This document shows positions 31,221 through 39,774 of a stretch of 64,000 bases of DNA, piece by piece; positions within the stretch are counted from its first letter, which is position 1, and each line of letters begins with the position of its first letter. The notes beneath the pieces are model-generated. The model saw only the letters and a program-made list of their open reading frames with translations. It was not told where the DNA came from and made no database searches. Location of the stretch: positions 310,001 to 374,000 of the forward strand of contig NZ_JAOBQJ010000005.1 in NCBI RefSeq assembly GCF_026162425.1, given 5' to 3'. Source of the DNA: Flexivirga meconopsidis. GTDB lineage: Bacteria > Actinomycetota > Actinomycetes > Actinomycetales > Dermatophilaceae. Both the position numbers and the translations under genes were made by a program.

Positions 31221-31565
31221 TTACTCATCAAGTGCGTGCTGCGAAATCCAGCCCCGCACCCGGCTCACGTCGACCGGGGAGGTCAGACGCAGCGCCCGGG
31301 GAAAGGCACGCCGCCGATCGGCCAAATCCAGGCAATCGGCGCACGGATGGAGCCAAGCCCCCCGGCCCGGCAACCGGCCGCGCTCGTCGGGGACCAGCTC
31401 GACCGACGAAACGTCCTGCGTCGTACTGGCATTCCCGTCGAGTGCAACCACCCGCAGCAACGCTGATCGTTCGTCGCGAGCCCGGCATCCCACACAGGTG
31501 CGCAGCCCGGCATGCGGTCTCACGGTTGCGTGTGGAGTGCGGCGGTCTCGCGTGCGACCGCTCAT
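31221..31565 (-). CDS. ylxR: YlxR-family (DUF448) nucleic-acid-binding protein
   Basis: A 114-residue basic protein. The hallmark motif LRTCVGCRARDERSALLRV starts near residue 20, and PGRGAWLHPCADCLDLADRR follows. YlxR is known between nusA and infB and has been linked to RNA binding and RNase P control in relatives. I chose the ATG at 31565 because the longer frame overlaps nusA. It lies 8 bp after the nusA stop, in the expected rimP-nusA-ylxR-infB order. Confidence 0.92.
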   Translation of the reverse strand: MSGRTRDRRTPHATVRPHAGLRTCVGCRARDERSALLRVVALDGNASTTQDVSSVELVPDERGRLPGRGAWLHPCADCLDLADRRRAFPRALRLTSPVDVSRVRGWISQHALDE

Positions 31566-31573
31566 CGAACAGC

Positions 31574-32599
31574 CTACCGCAGCCGGTCGGCCGTCCCGGA
31601 CCCGCCGGACCCACCCGCGGCGGTGTCCGGCCGGATGTCGATCCGCCAACCGGTCAGCTTCGCAGCGAGGCGGGCGTTTTGCCCCTCCTTGCCGATCGCC
31701 AGGCTGAGCTGGAAGTCGGGTACGACGACACGCGCCGACCGGGCCCGGTCGTCGACGATCTCGACCGATTGCACCCGCGACGGCGAGAGGGCCGCGGCAA
31801 TGAACTCGGCCGGGTCGTCGGAGTAGTCGACGATGTCGATCTTCTCGCCGTGCAACTCGGTCATCACCGCGCGCACCCGCGAACCCATCGGGCCGATGCA
31901 GGCGCCCTTGGCGTTGACTCCGGGCACGGTCGCCTTGACCGCGATCTTGCTGCGGTGCCCCGCTTCCCGGGCGAGTGCCTTGATCTCGACGGTGCCGTCG
32001 GCGATCTCGGGCACCTCCAGCGCGAATAGTTTGCGGACCAGGTTGGGATGCTTGCGGGACAGCATGATCTGCGGACCCTTGGGCCCGCGCTTGACGCTCA
32101 CCACGTAGCAGCGCAACCGCTCGCCGTGCACGTAGCGCTCCCCCGGCACCTGTTCGGCCGACGGCAACAACCCCTCGACGGTGCCGAAGTCGACGTGCAC
32201 CGCGTGCGGGTCACTCGACTGCTGTATGACGCCGGCCACGACGTCCCCCTCGCGGCCACGGAAGTCACCGAGGATCGCCTCGTCCTCCACATCGCGCATC
32301 CGCTGCACGATCACCTGGCGCGCGGTCGCGGCCGCCACCCGGCCGAAGTCGCTCGGGGTGTCGTCGAACTCGGGTCCCGGCTCGCCACGGTTGCCCTCGT
32401 CGTCGACCGGGGCATCTTCGCGCGCCCAGACCACGACGTGTCCGCTCTTGCGGTCCAGCTCGACGCGCGCGTTGCGGTAGGTCCCGTCCTCCCGGTGGTA
32501 TGCCGTGAGCAGCGCCTGTTCGATCGCGGGCACGATGACGTCCATCGGGATGTCGCGTTCCCGCTCCAGCGCACGCAGGGCGGCCATGTCGATGTCCAT
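31574..32599 (-). CDS. nusA: Transcription termination/antitermination protein NusA
   Basis: A 341-residue RNA polymerase-binding factor. The N-terminal domain begins [20 protein letters not shown]. An S1 domain is in the middle ([20 protein letters not shown]), followed by two KH domains, the first with [20 protein letters not shown] and the second with [18 protein letters not shown]. The acidic repeats of proteobacterial NusA are absent, as is normal for actinobacteria. The ATG overlaps the rimP stop by one base (TGATG), so the two are coupled. Confidence 0.97.
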   Translation of the reverse strand: MDIDMAALRALERERDIPMDVIVPAIEQALLTAYHREDGTYRNARVELDRKSGHVVVWAREDAPVDDEGNRGEPGPEFDDTPSDFGRVAAATARQVIVQRMRDVEDEAILGDFRGREGDVVAGVIQQSSDPHAVHVDFGTVEGLLPSAEQVPGERYVHGERLRCYVVSVKRGPKGPQIMLSRKHPNLVRKLFALEVPEIADGTVEIKALAREAGHRSKIAVKATVPGVNAKGACIGPMGSRVRAVMTELHGEKIDIVDYSDDPAEFIAAALSPSRVQSVEIVDDRARSARVVVPDFQLSLAIGKEGQNARLAAKLTGWRIDIRPDTAAGGSGGSGTADRLR

Positions 32600-33156
32600 C
32601 AGTCGTTCTCTCCCTCTCCGCTCGCCGGCGCGGCGTCGTCACTGCGGTTGAACTCGACCTGCACCGCGCCGCGCAGGCCCTCGTCATACGTCCTTGTCTG
32701 CTCGCTGACCGCGCCCTTCTTCCCGGTGACCGCCAGCGTGATGCCGCTGTCGTCGGCCCGGGTGATCCGGCCGGTGACCGGCTCGGCGCCGTCGGCGGTG
32801 ACCTCGACCAGCCGGCCGACGTTGCGCTTGAAGTGCCGCGCCGTGGTGAGCGGGCGGTCGGTGCCGGGCGAGCTCACCTCGAGCACATAGGGCTGCTCCC
32901 CCATCGCGTCCGTCTCGTCGAGCCGGTCGCTCACCGCGCGGGTCGCGTCGGCGATCTGGTCCAGGTCGAGCGACTTCACGGGCGCGGTCGGGTCTGCGTC
33001 TGCGGGCAGCTCCCGGTCGACGAGCACGCGCACGAGGCGGCGCTTGCCCGCGGGCATGACGGTGATGTCTTCGACCACGAGACCGAGCGGAGCCAACACG
33101 GTGGCGAGGTCCGTAGCGATCCGCTCGGTGCGGGCGGATTGGCTGTCGGCGTTCAT
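32599..33156 (-). CDS. rimP: Ribosome maturation factor RimP
   Basis: A 185-residue protein needed for 30S assembly. Family blocks are [37 protein letters not shown] and [20 protein letters not shown], with a C-terminal SH3-like domain. The ATG at 33156 is preceded by AAGGTAGAGG. It is the first gene of the rimP-nusA-ylxR-infB operon. A TATGGT -10-like box on the minus strand lies in the 60-bp gap before it, so the promoter is probably there. Confidence 0.95.
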   Translation of the reverse strand: MNADSQSARTERIATDLATVLAPLGLVVEDITVMPAGKRRLVRVLVDRELPADADPTAPVKSLDLDQIADATRAVSDRLDETDAMGEQPYVLEVSSPGTDRPLTTARHFKRNVGRLVEVTADGAEPVTGRITRADDSGITLAVTGKKGAVSEQTRTYDEGLRGAVQVEFNRSDDAAPASGEGEND

Positions 33157-33216
33157 ACCTCTACCTTCGGCTCCTGCTGTTCTCGAGTGGGAGAGATCAC
33201 CATACCGTGAGCAGGT

Positions 33217-33672
33217 CTAGGGCAGTGCCGCCCGGATCCGCAGCGCCAGCGCGTCGCGCTCGGTCTCGGTGAACCAGTCGGCCTCGTCGTCGGCGAGGAA
33301 GCTGAACACCCGCGGCCCCTTCGCCTGCTCCGGGTGGTCGGCGGCCCGCGGGACCACGTGCACGTGCAGGTGGCTGTAGCCCTCCGCCTCGGCGAACTGC
33401 ATCAAGTAAACCTTCACGCACCCGGTCACCGTCTCGAGCGCACGGCTCAGCCCGTGCAGCAGCCCGCCGAGCTCGGCCGCGGCCTCCTCGCTCAGCTCGG
33501 CGTATGACGTGACGTGCCGTGTCGGCACGACCACCAGCCAGCCCGGCAGCGTGCTGTTGAACGCCACCGCCGCCCGCCAGTGGTCGGTGTGCACGACATC
33601 CTCACGTGACGGGATCTGCCCCATCGCCTGGTAATCGCAGGAGTAGCAGCCGGGCACCAGATCAGTAGTCAT
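33217..33672 (-). CDS. HIT-family protein
   Basis: A 151-residue nucleotide-binding protein with the histidine-triad motif HLHVHVV (H101, H103, H105) near the C-terminus. An N-terminal CYSCD pair could bind zinc. Family members hydrolyse or transfer nucleoside phosphates (Hint, Fhit, GalT relatives). I chose the ATG at 33672 because the HIT fold starts there. The same frame stays open for 81 further codons upstream to 33915, which could be an extension but shows no family signature. It has no operon partner. Confidence 0.86.
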   Translation of the reverse strand: MTTDLVPGCYSCDYQAMGQIPSREDVVHTDHWRAAVAFNSTLPGWLVVVPTRHVTSYAELSEEAAAELGGLLHGLSRALETVTGCVKVYLMQFAEAEGYSHLHVHVVPRAADHPEQAKGPRVFSFLADDEADWFTETERDALALRIRAALP

Positions 33673-33996
33673 GGGCGGATAGTAGGTGCGGTCACCGACA
33701 GCTTCCGGAGGGGCTTGCTCAACCGGCACGTGCCCGCCGGCGAAATGGCGAAGTTGGAATGGACGGGGCAGTTCGTTGCGGACCAGCAGACCGCACCATC
33801 CGTCCCCGCGCCGCGAAGGTCCTATCGCGCTCCGCCCTCGCGGTGCGAAGCCCTGCACCGATTGCGATCGTGAGGAGGGGGTGTTCCAATCCGGCCACAC
33901 CGCTGAGCTAACCACCGGTCGAAAGCGTCCGCTCGGACCAGGAAATCAATCACGTCGCCGCCTCGTCGTCACCATGAGCGATGACCTGTGCAGGTC
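33673..33996. other. Unassigned 324-bp region upstream of the HIT gene
   Basis: No gene is supported here. The minus-strand frame of the HIT gene continues open to 33915 (GFAPRGRSAIGPSRRGDG and similar), so an N-terminal extension cannot be excluded. A sequence near 33896-33916 resembles a tRNA D-arm, but no matching T-loop or acceptor stem exists. The GC content drops towards 33960. Confidence 0.5.
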
Positions 33997-34458
33997 TCAA
34001 TGTTTCGCCGACCTCGACAACATCTTTATGATCCGCTGCGGGTCGTTCACACTGGCGACAAGCACTTCGTGGGACGTCTCGATTCGAACTTCGGGACCGC
34101 CAACAAGGTAACCTCGCACGTTCGGCCCCATGATCCGATACCCATAACCGCTGGTGCCAGCAGTCGAGTCTGTCGTAACTGAGACTATCTCGTTTCTCGA
34201 TACGGTTTTCCGGAAAGTTTCACAAAAAGACACCTCCACATTTGAGGAATCTACGCGAACAGTGACCGTCATACAAGAGACGAATAACCCGACGACACCA
34301 AGTATCCCTGTAGCCAAGAGATACTGCGGATCCGAGGAAAGGGCTGAGCCCACAGCGAACCCAACGCCTGAGGCAATCAGACCGAGGCCAATGAATCGTG
34401 GAATTCCGCTAGGGCGCCTTCTCGAAAAAACGAAATCCGCCTCGCCACGGCTAGCCAA
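33997..34458 (-). CDS. Small membrane protein, low-GC orphan
   Basis: A 153-residue protein with two hydrophobic helices (about residues 21-40 and 46-65) and a C-terminal soluble domain (VTVRVDSSNVEVSFCETF, then IETSHEVLVASVNDPQRI). That domain resembles a pleckstrin-like bPH domain in its strand pattern, but I cannot name the family. The start is TTG at 34458, preceded by GGGGAGGGGG, a strong ribosome site. Its base composition is clearly lower in GC than that of its neighbours, with codons such as TTT, AAA and ATA in unusual number, which suggests recent acquisition. Function unknown. Confidence 0.6.
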   Translation of the reverse strand: MASRGEADFVFSRRRPSGIPRFIGLGLIASGVGFAVGSALSSDPQYLLATGILGVVGLFVSCMTVTVRVDSSNVEVSFCETFRKTVSRNEIVSVTTDSTAGTSGYGYRIMGPNVRGYLVGGPEVRIETSHEVLVASVNDPQRIIKMLSRSAKH

Positions 34459-34752
34459 TGCACAACACCCCCTCCCCGAACAAGTTGCGGCGCGTCACGC
34501 TTCTAGACGGGTCTAGGTACACGACCTAGGAAGAGAGTACTGGATTGAAGATATAGGGTAGGTAAATTGAGGGTTAGAAATCGGCAAGTTCGCGATTTGG
34601 TTCCGCGGCGCGGCCATCGTGCCTATGCGACGGTTGCGGCACGCCGCGGTAAGCGGACGGGCAAGATGCACTCGGCGGCTCGAACTCGCTGCCGACGCCG
34701 ACCCGGCGGACCTGCGGCAGGGCTGGAGCGACGTGCTCGACCGGTTGGCGGG
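34459..34752. other. Low-GC intergenic stretch with an inverted repeat
   Basis: The first part (34459-34620) is AT-richer than the genome and contains CTAGGT / ACCTAG (34513-34518, 34524-34529), an inverted repeat with a 5-bp spacer about 55 bp upstream of the TTG start of the orphan gene. The second part holds the 43-codon remnant described separately. Confidence 0.5.
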
Positions 34753-34756
34753 TTAG
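34625..34756 (+). pseudogene. Possible 3' remnant of a lost gene
   Basis: A 43-codon plus-strand frame ends with AADADPADLRQGWSDVLDRL plus two residues and a TAG. This reads like the C-terminus of a longer soluble protein; AHSA1/SRPBCC proteins end in a similar GWxxxLDRL helix. No body of such a protein precedes it, only AT-rich sequence. It overlaps the stop of the convergent permease gene by 4 bp. I treat it as a probable truncated leftover; it might also be chance. Confidence 0.35.
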
Positions 34757-35631
34757 AGCCCGCTCGCAGAGAGCCCGCGGTCGCGAAGGACCTTGCGTTC
34801 GATCGGCGCGAAGACACAGAGCTCGACGACCACGCCGACGACCAGGATCAGGAAGATGCTGGCGATAACCGACGGCATGTCGAGCATCTCGCGGCCGTTC
34901 TCCAGCAGCTGACCGAGCCCGGTGCCGAGGTCGGGGCTGTTCACGATGACCTCCGCAGCCATCAGCGAGCGCCAGGAGAAGGCCCATCCCTGCTTCAACC
35001 CGGTCAGGTATGTCGGGAGCGCCGCGGGCAGCAGGACCTTGCGGATGAGCTGCAGGCGTCCGGCGCCGAGCACGACGCCGGCCTTGCGCAGCAACGGCGG
35101 CGTCTGGTCGAGGCCACCGATCAGGCCGTTGGCGATCGACGGCACGGCGCCCATCAGGATCACGAAGTAGATCGTGCCTGGGCTGAGGCTGAACCACATG
35201 ATCGCGAAGGGCACCCACGCGACCGACGGCAGCGACTGCAGCGCGGACAAGATCGGCCGAAAGCCCTTGCGCAGCAACGAAAACTGGCCGACGAGCACAC
35301 CGAGGACGGTGCCGGCAACCACCGCGATGGCGAAGCCGAGGATGGCGCGGCTGAGACTGGTCCACACCGCCTCCAGCGCGGTGCCGTCGGTGATCGAGGT
35401 CCACAGCGACTGCCCGACAGTGGCCGGGGACGGGAGCGTCGACTCCGGTTTCCAGGCCGTCCACCAGACGAAGTGCCAGATGCCGACGAACGCGGCGAGC
35501 ACCAGGATCGGCGCGACGATCGCGGTCCAGTCGATGCGTCGCCGGCGTGGTGGCGCTTGCTCGAGCGCGTCGAGTCCGTCGCTGACGCTGGCGAGTTCGG
35601 GCGACTCCTTGACCAGGTCAGGCTGCGGCAT
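34753..35631 (-). CDS. ABC transporter permease (SsuC/TauC-like)
   Basis: A 292-residue permease with about six transmembrane helices. The cytoplasmic EAA loop (LRKAGVVLGAGRLQLIRKVL) and the FSWRSLMAAEVI block near the C-terminus are typical of aliphatic-sulfonate/nitrate/taurine type importers. I chose the ATG at 35631, inside the ATPase 3' end, so the genes overlap by 14 bp. With the ATPase and the binding protein it forms a complete importer at the end of the sulfur operon. Substrate may be a sulfonate or sulfate; the operon context favours a sulfur source. Confidence 0.9.
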   Translation of the reverse strand: MPQPDLVKESPELASVSDGLDALEQAPPRRRRIDWTAIVAPILVLAAFVGIWHFVWWTAWKPESTLPSPATVGQSLWTSITDGTALEAVWTSLSRAILGFAIAVVAGTVLGVLVGQFSLLRKGFRPILSALQSLPSVAWVPFAIMWFSLSPGTIYFVILMGAVPSIANGLIGGLDQTPPLLRKAGVVLGAGRLQLIRKVLLPAALPTYLTGLKQGWAFSWRSLMAAEVIVNSPDLGTGLGQLLENGREMLDMPSVIASIFLILVVGVVVELCVFAPIERKVLRDRGLSASGL

Positions 35632-36400
35632 GGCGGCTGATCTCTTGGCGCAGGGCGGCGGTGATCTCTGCGGAGAGCGCGCCGACGCCGGGGTCCTCGA
35701 TGGTGCGCGGCTGGGAGAGCTCGATGTCCCAGGTGCGCAGCACCCGTCCGGGTCGGGACGAGAGCAGCACAACTCGCTGCCCCAGACGGACTGCCTCACG
35801 CACGTTGTGCGTCACGAAGACCACGCTCATCCCGGTGCGCTGCCACAGGTCGGACAGTTCCTCGTGCAACACGTCGCGGGTGATCGCGTCGAGTGCGGCG
35901 AACGGCTCGTCCATCAGCAGCAGGTCGGCACCCTGCCCGAGACTGCGGGCCAGTGCGATGCGCTGGCGCTGCCCACCGGACAGCTCGTGCACCCGGCGGT
36001 CGCCGGCGGCGCCGAGCCGGACGAGCTCGAGCAACTCCTGCACCCGCTCGGGACGCTCCTTGCGCGGCACACCGGCCAGTTTCAGTGCCAGCTCGACGTT
36101 GCCGGCCGCGGTCAACCACGGGAAGAGCGCCGACTCCTGGAACATCAAGGCGGGCTGGGACGAGGTCTCCACGGTCCCGCTGGTCGGCTTGTCGAGGCCG
36201 GCGAGCAGTTGCAGCAGGGTGCTCTTGCCGCAGCCGGATGCGCCGAGGACGGTGACGAACTCCCCCGGCGTGACGTCGAGGTCGATGCCGTCGAGTGCGG
36301 TCACTGCCTGGCTGCCTTGGCTGAACACCTTCGTGACGGCGCGGACACTTGCGCGCGGCACGACCTCGGTGTGCGCGGAACGTTCGTCGACCAGGGTCAT
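35618..36400 (-). CDS. ABC transporter ATP-binding protein (SsuB/TauB-like)
   Basis: A 260-residue ATPase. Walker A GASGCGKST is at residues 53-61, then FQESALFPWLTAAGNVELAL, the signature HELSGGQRQRIALARSL, and Walker B LLLMDEPFAALD, in the order of the SsuB/TauB/NrtD branch. The ATG at 36400 overlaps the stop of the binding protein (ATGA). The loop between Walker A and the Q-loop is a few residues shorter than usual, but no motif is lost. Confidence 0.93.
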   Translation of the reverse strand: MTLVDERSAHTEVVPRASVRAVTKVFSQGSQAVTALDGIDLDVTPGEFVTVLGASGCGKSTLLQLLAGLDKPTSGTVETSSQPALMFQESALFPWLTAAGNVELALKLAGVPRKERPERVQELLELVRLGAAGDRRVHELSGGQRQRIALARSLGQGADLLLMDEPFAALDAITRDVLHEELSDLWQRTGMSVVFVTHNVREAVRLGQRVVLLSSRPGRVLRTWDIELSQPRTIEDPGVGALSAEITAALRQEISRHAAA

Positions 36401-37491
36401 GAGCCACTCCTCTTGCCGAGTCCTGCGTCCGAAACTGGTTGCAGGCCTTGGGCTTTCAACACGTTGTTGAGCGGGGTCAGGTCGTAGATGCCATTCAGGT
36501 CCGGCTTCTTCAGCAGGTCCACGGCGACGGCGTGCTCGGCGGTCTGCTGCAGACTCGCGGCATACGGGTCCCAGCCGACCTGCACATTGCCGAGAGCCTT
36601 GGCCGCGACGCCCTTGGGCAGCGGCTTGCCGGTCAGCTTCGCGAGCGCGCCGTCCAACTGGGCCGCTGACCCGGTCGGATCCTTCTTGATCTGCTGCACG
36701 GTCTGCACCTGCGCCTTGAGCAGCGCCTCGACGGTCTGCGGGTGCTCTTGAAGGAACTTGGTCGAGACCAGCAGGTTGGTGGTCACGAACTGCCCGCCGG
36801 GCCATTGCGACTTCTCGTCCACGAGGGTTTTCGCGCCACCCTGCACCTGCAGCCTGGTCGCCCACGGCTCGGGTAGCCAGCCACCGTCGATCTGACCCTG
36901 CTGGAAAAGCTGCAGCGTCTGCGCGTTGTCCTGGGCGAGAACCTTGACGTTCTTCGGGCCGGAGCCGTTGACGGTGAAGCCGTTCTTCTTGAGGAAGTAC
37001 TTCAGCGCGATGTCCTGGGTGCCGCCCAATTGCGGTGTGGCGAGGGTCTTTCCGGCAAGCTGCGAAACGCTGGTGATGCCAGGCTTGACGACGAGGGACG
37101 CGCCTCCGGAAGCACCCCCGGCGATCAGCCGCACGCCGTCGCCCTTGGTTTTGGCGTAGGCATTGATCGCCGGGTTGGGACCGAGGTAGACCGCGTCGAT
37201 GGAGCCGGCGAGCAGGGCTTCAGTGGCGGCCGGGCCGGCGTTGAAGGTCTGGGTCTTGAGCTTGGTGGCGCCGAGGTCGCGCTGGTAGACGCCGTCGGCG
37301 ACACCGAGGACGGGCACAGCGTGGGTGACGTTCGGGAAGTAGCCGAGCCTCAGGGTCGAGGCGGCGCTGGTGGGGCTCGGGGTTTCGTTGTCGGCGGCGC
37401 TCGCCCTGCGGGAGCAGCCGCTGAGCGACGCGATCGCGAGCGCAGCGATGACGGGCACGGCGAGCGCGGTCGCCGAGCGATTGCGGTTCAT
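36397..37491 (-). CDS. ABC transporter substrate-binding lipoprotein (SsuA/NMT1-like)
   Basis: A 364-residue lipoprotein. The signal peptide ends in the lipobox LSGC (Cys26). The mature protein has the NMT1/SsuA signature LRLGYFPNVTHAVPVLG, LAGSIDAVYLGPNPAINAY and QQGQIDGGWLPEPWATRL, as in sulfonate, nitrate or taurine binding proteins. It would capture its substrate outside the membrane for the permease and ATPase that follow. It starts 9 bp after the cysN stop, so it is part of the same operon. The ligand cannot be read from sequence. Sulfate is less likely than a sulfonate because sulfate-binding proteins belong to another family. Confidence 0.9.
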   Translation of the reverse strand: MNRNRSATALAVPVIAALAIASLSGCSRRASAADNETPSPTSAASTLRLGYFPNVTHAVPVLGVADGVYQRDLGATKLKTQTFNAGPAATEALLAGSIDAVYLGPNPAINAYAKTKGDGVRLIAGGASGGASLVVKPGITSVSQLAGKTLATPQLGGTQDIALKYFLKKNGFTVNGSGPKNVKVLAQDNAQTLQLFQQGQIDGGWLPEPWATRLQVQGGAKTLVDEKSQWPGGQFVTTNLLVSTKFLQEHPQTVEALLKAQVQTVQQIKKDPTGSAAQLDGALAKLTGKPLPKGVAAKALGNVQVGWDPYAASLQQTAEHAVAVDLLKKPDLNGIYDLTPLNNVLKAQGLQPVSDAGLGKRSGS

Positions 37492-37500
37492 GGGTAGTCC

Positions 37501-38799
37501 TCAGGCAGTGGTGAGTGCGCCGAGATCGGCGCCGGTCAGGCCGGCCGCGAGCGTCGCGCCGGTGTCGGGGTCGATGACGACGAAGGCGCCGGTGGCTCGC
37601 TGATCGGCGTAGTCGTCGACCGCGACGGGTTCGGCGAGCTGCACGGAGACTCGGCCGATGTCGTTGAGCTGCAACGGTGCTGACGAATCCTGCCAACAGA
37701 GATCATCAACGTGCCAGACGCCCTGCACGGCGCCGAGCATCGCGCGGGTCGTCTTGGTGCCGACCTTGACCAGCACCCGTTGCCGTGGCGCCGGCGGACG
37801 CTCGTCGAGCCAGGTGAGGACAGCGTCGAGCTGCTGCGTGGTGCGGATCGGGTTGCTGGTGGTGAGCACTTCACCCCGCGCGATGTCGAGTTCGTCGGCC
37901 AGTCGCAGGGTGATCGAGTCACCGACGCGTGCCTGCTCCAGCTCGCCGGTCGCGCCGTCGATGCCGACCACGACCGAGCTGGTGCCGCTCGGGTATGCCG
38001 TGACGGAATCCCCGACACTGATCGTGCCGGAAGCGACACGTCCGGCGAGGCCGCGGTAGTCCGGATGTTCGGCGGTGCGCGGACGGATCACCAATTGCAC
38101 TGGTAGCCGGAACGGTTCGTCCACATCAGCGATGCGAGTGGGCAGCTCCTCAAGCACGGTGAGCAGGGGCAGCCCGGCATACCAGTCCGGGCCGGGGGCG
38201 GCGACGTTCTCTCCGGTGAGCGCGCTGATCGGCAGGATCTCCGGCGCGGACAGCCCGACTCGGGCGGCGACGTCGCGCACGTCGTCCGCGACCTGCGCGA
38301 AGCGCTCCTCCGACCAGTCGACCGCGTCCATCTTGTTGATCGCGAAGACCACGTGCGGCACCCGCAGCAGCGACAGCACAGCCGCGTGCCGACGGGTCTG
38401 CGCGGACACCCCGCCCCGCACGTCGACCAGCACGACGGCGGCGTCGGCGGTGGACGCACCGGTGACGGTATTGCGGGTGTACTGCACGTGCCCAGGGGTG
38501 TCTGCGAGCACGAAGCTGCGCCGGGGGGTGGCGAAATAGCGGTAGGCGACGTCGATGGTGATGCCCTGCTCGCGCTCGGCGCGCAGGCCGTCGGTGAGCA
38601 GAGCCAGGTCGATCTCGGTGGCGCCGCGCCCCTGACTGGCGTGCAGCGTCGCCTCGAACTGGTCGGCGAGGATCGACTTGGTGTCGTGCAGCAGGCGGCC
38701 GACAAGCGTCGATTTGCCGTCGTCGACGGACCCGGCGATGACCAGCCGCAGCTGGTCACGCGAGGCGACGTCGGTGGCGGTGCTCTCGGTGATCGTCAT
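37501..38799 (-). CDS. cysN: Sulfate adenylyltransferase subunit 1 (GTPase)
   Basis: A 432-residue EF-Tu-like GTPase that drives ATP sulfurylase. The P-loop GSVDDGKS is at residues 23-30, DTPGH at 100-104 and NKMD at 155-158. A beta-barrel part ending at GADLGALTTA follows. It lacks the fused APS kinase found in CysNC, since a separate cysC is present. I chose the ATG at 38799, two bases after the cysD stop. It works as a heterodimer with CysD. Confidence 0.95.
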   Translation of the reverse strand: MTITESTATDVASRDQLRLVIAGSVDDGKSTLVGRLLHDTKSILADQFEATLHASQGRGATEIDLALLTDGLRAEREQGITIDVAYRYFATPRRSFVLADTPGHVQYTRNTVTGASTADAAVVLVDVRGGVSAQTRRHAAVLSLLRVPHVVFAINKMDAVDWSEERFAQVADDVRDVAARVGLSAPEILPISALTGENVAAPGPDWYAGLPLLTVLEELPTRIADVDEPFRLPVQLVIRPRTAEHPDYRGLAGRVASGTISVGDSVTAYPSGTSSVVVGIDGATGELEQARVGDSITLRLADELDIARGEVLTTSNPIRTTQQLDAVLTWLDERPPAPRQRVLVKVGTKTTRAMLGAVQGVWHVDDLCWQDSSAPLQLNDIGRVSVQLAEPVAVDDYADQRATGAFVVIDPDTGATLAAGLTGADLGALTTA

Positions 38800-38801
38800 C
38801 T

Positions 38802-39716
38802 TTAGAAGTAGCCTTCCCGCTTGCGGTCTTCCATGGCCGCCTCGGAGAGTCGGTCGTCGGCGCGGGTGGCGCCGCGCTCGGTGAGGGTGCTGACTGAGAT
38901 CTCCTCGATGACCTCGGCGATGGTGCCGGCCGAGCTCTCGACTGCGCCGGTGCACGAGCCGTCACCCACGGTGCGGTATCGAACACTGCGTGTTTGCAAC
39001 GTTTCCGAACCGCGTGGGCCGCCCCACGGGCCGGGCGTGAGCCACATGCCGTCGCGTTGGAAGACGGGTCGCTCGTGGGCGTAGTAGATGCTCGGCAGGG
39101 CGACGTTCTCGGCCGCGATGTAGCGCCATACGTCGAGCTCGGTCCAGTTGGAGATCGGGAAGACCCGGGTGTGCTCGCCGGGAGCGTGCCGTCCGTTGTA
39201 GATGCGCCACAGCTCGGGACGCTGCTTGCGCGGGTCCCAGCTGCCGAACGCATCGCGCACCGAGAAGATCCGCTCCTTGGCCCGGGCCCGGTCCTCGTCG
39301 CGGCGCGCGCCGCCGAGCAGGGCGTCGAAACGCTGGTCGGCGATCGTGTCGAGCAGCGGGACCGTCTGCAGCGGGTTGCGGGTGCCGTCGGGGCGCTCGG
39401 TGAGCCGGCCGTCGGCAAGCCACTTCTCGACCTCGGCCACGACCAGCCGGTGGCCGCCTTCGGCAACGACCTGGTCGCGGAAGTCGAGCACTTCGGGCAG
39501 GTTGTGGCCGGTGTCGACGTGCAGCAGCGTGATCGGCAGCGGCGCCGGCCAGACGGCCTTGCGGGCCAGGTGCAGCAGCACCGCGGAGTCCTTGCCACCG
39601 CTGAAGAGCAGTGCGGGGCGGTCGAATTCGGCGACCACCTCGCGGATGATCTCGATCGCCTCGGCTTCGAGCTCGCGCAGCGACACGTCGGTCGCGGTGG
39701 GGATGACGGTGGTCAT
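38802..39716 (-). CDS. cysD: Sulfate adenylyltransferase subunit 2
   Basis: A 304-residue catalytic subunit of ATP sulfurylase that makes APS from sulfate and ATP. The PP-loop ALLFSGGKDSAVLLHLARKA lies near residue 35. PLLDTIADQRFDALLGGARR, ISNWTELDVWRYI and the terminal KREGYF are hallmark blocks. AAGGGA precedes the ATG at 39716. There are 58 bp before it with GGAGG-like sequence and no other feature. It pairs with CysN, which starts 2 bp downstream. Confidence 0.96.
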   Translation of the reverse strand: MTTVIPTATDVSLRELEAEAIEIIREVVAEFDRPALLFSGGKDSAVLLHLARKAVWPAPLPITLLHVDTGHNLPEVLDFRDQVVAEGGHRLVVAEVEKWLADGRLTERPDGTRNPLQTVPLLDTIADQRFDALLGGARRDEDRARAKERIFSVRDAFGSWDPRKQRPELWRIYNGRHAPGEHTRVFPISNWTELDVWRYIAAENVALPSIYYAHERPVFQRDGMWLTPGPWGGPRGSETLQTRSVRYRTVGDGSCTGAVESSAGTIAEVIEEISVSTLTERGATRADDRLSEAAMEDRKREGYF

Positions 39717-39774
39717 GCGGGGTCCCTTCGAAGTATCCGGAGGAGCGAAGCGGGGGAGGAACTTCGTGGGGTGC

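Noticed and set aside
33880-33925. tRNA-like stretch on the minus strand (GGTTAGCTCAGC)
   Set aside because: It resembles a D-arm, but the expected GAGC partner, a T-loop of GTTCRA form and an acceptor stem are all missing.
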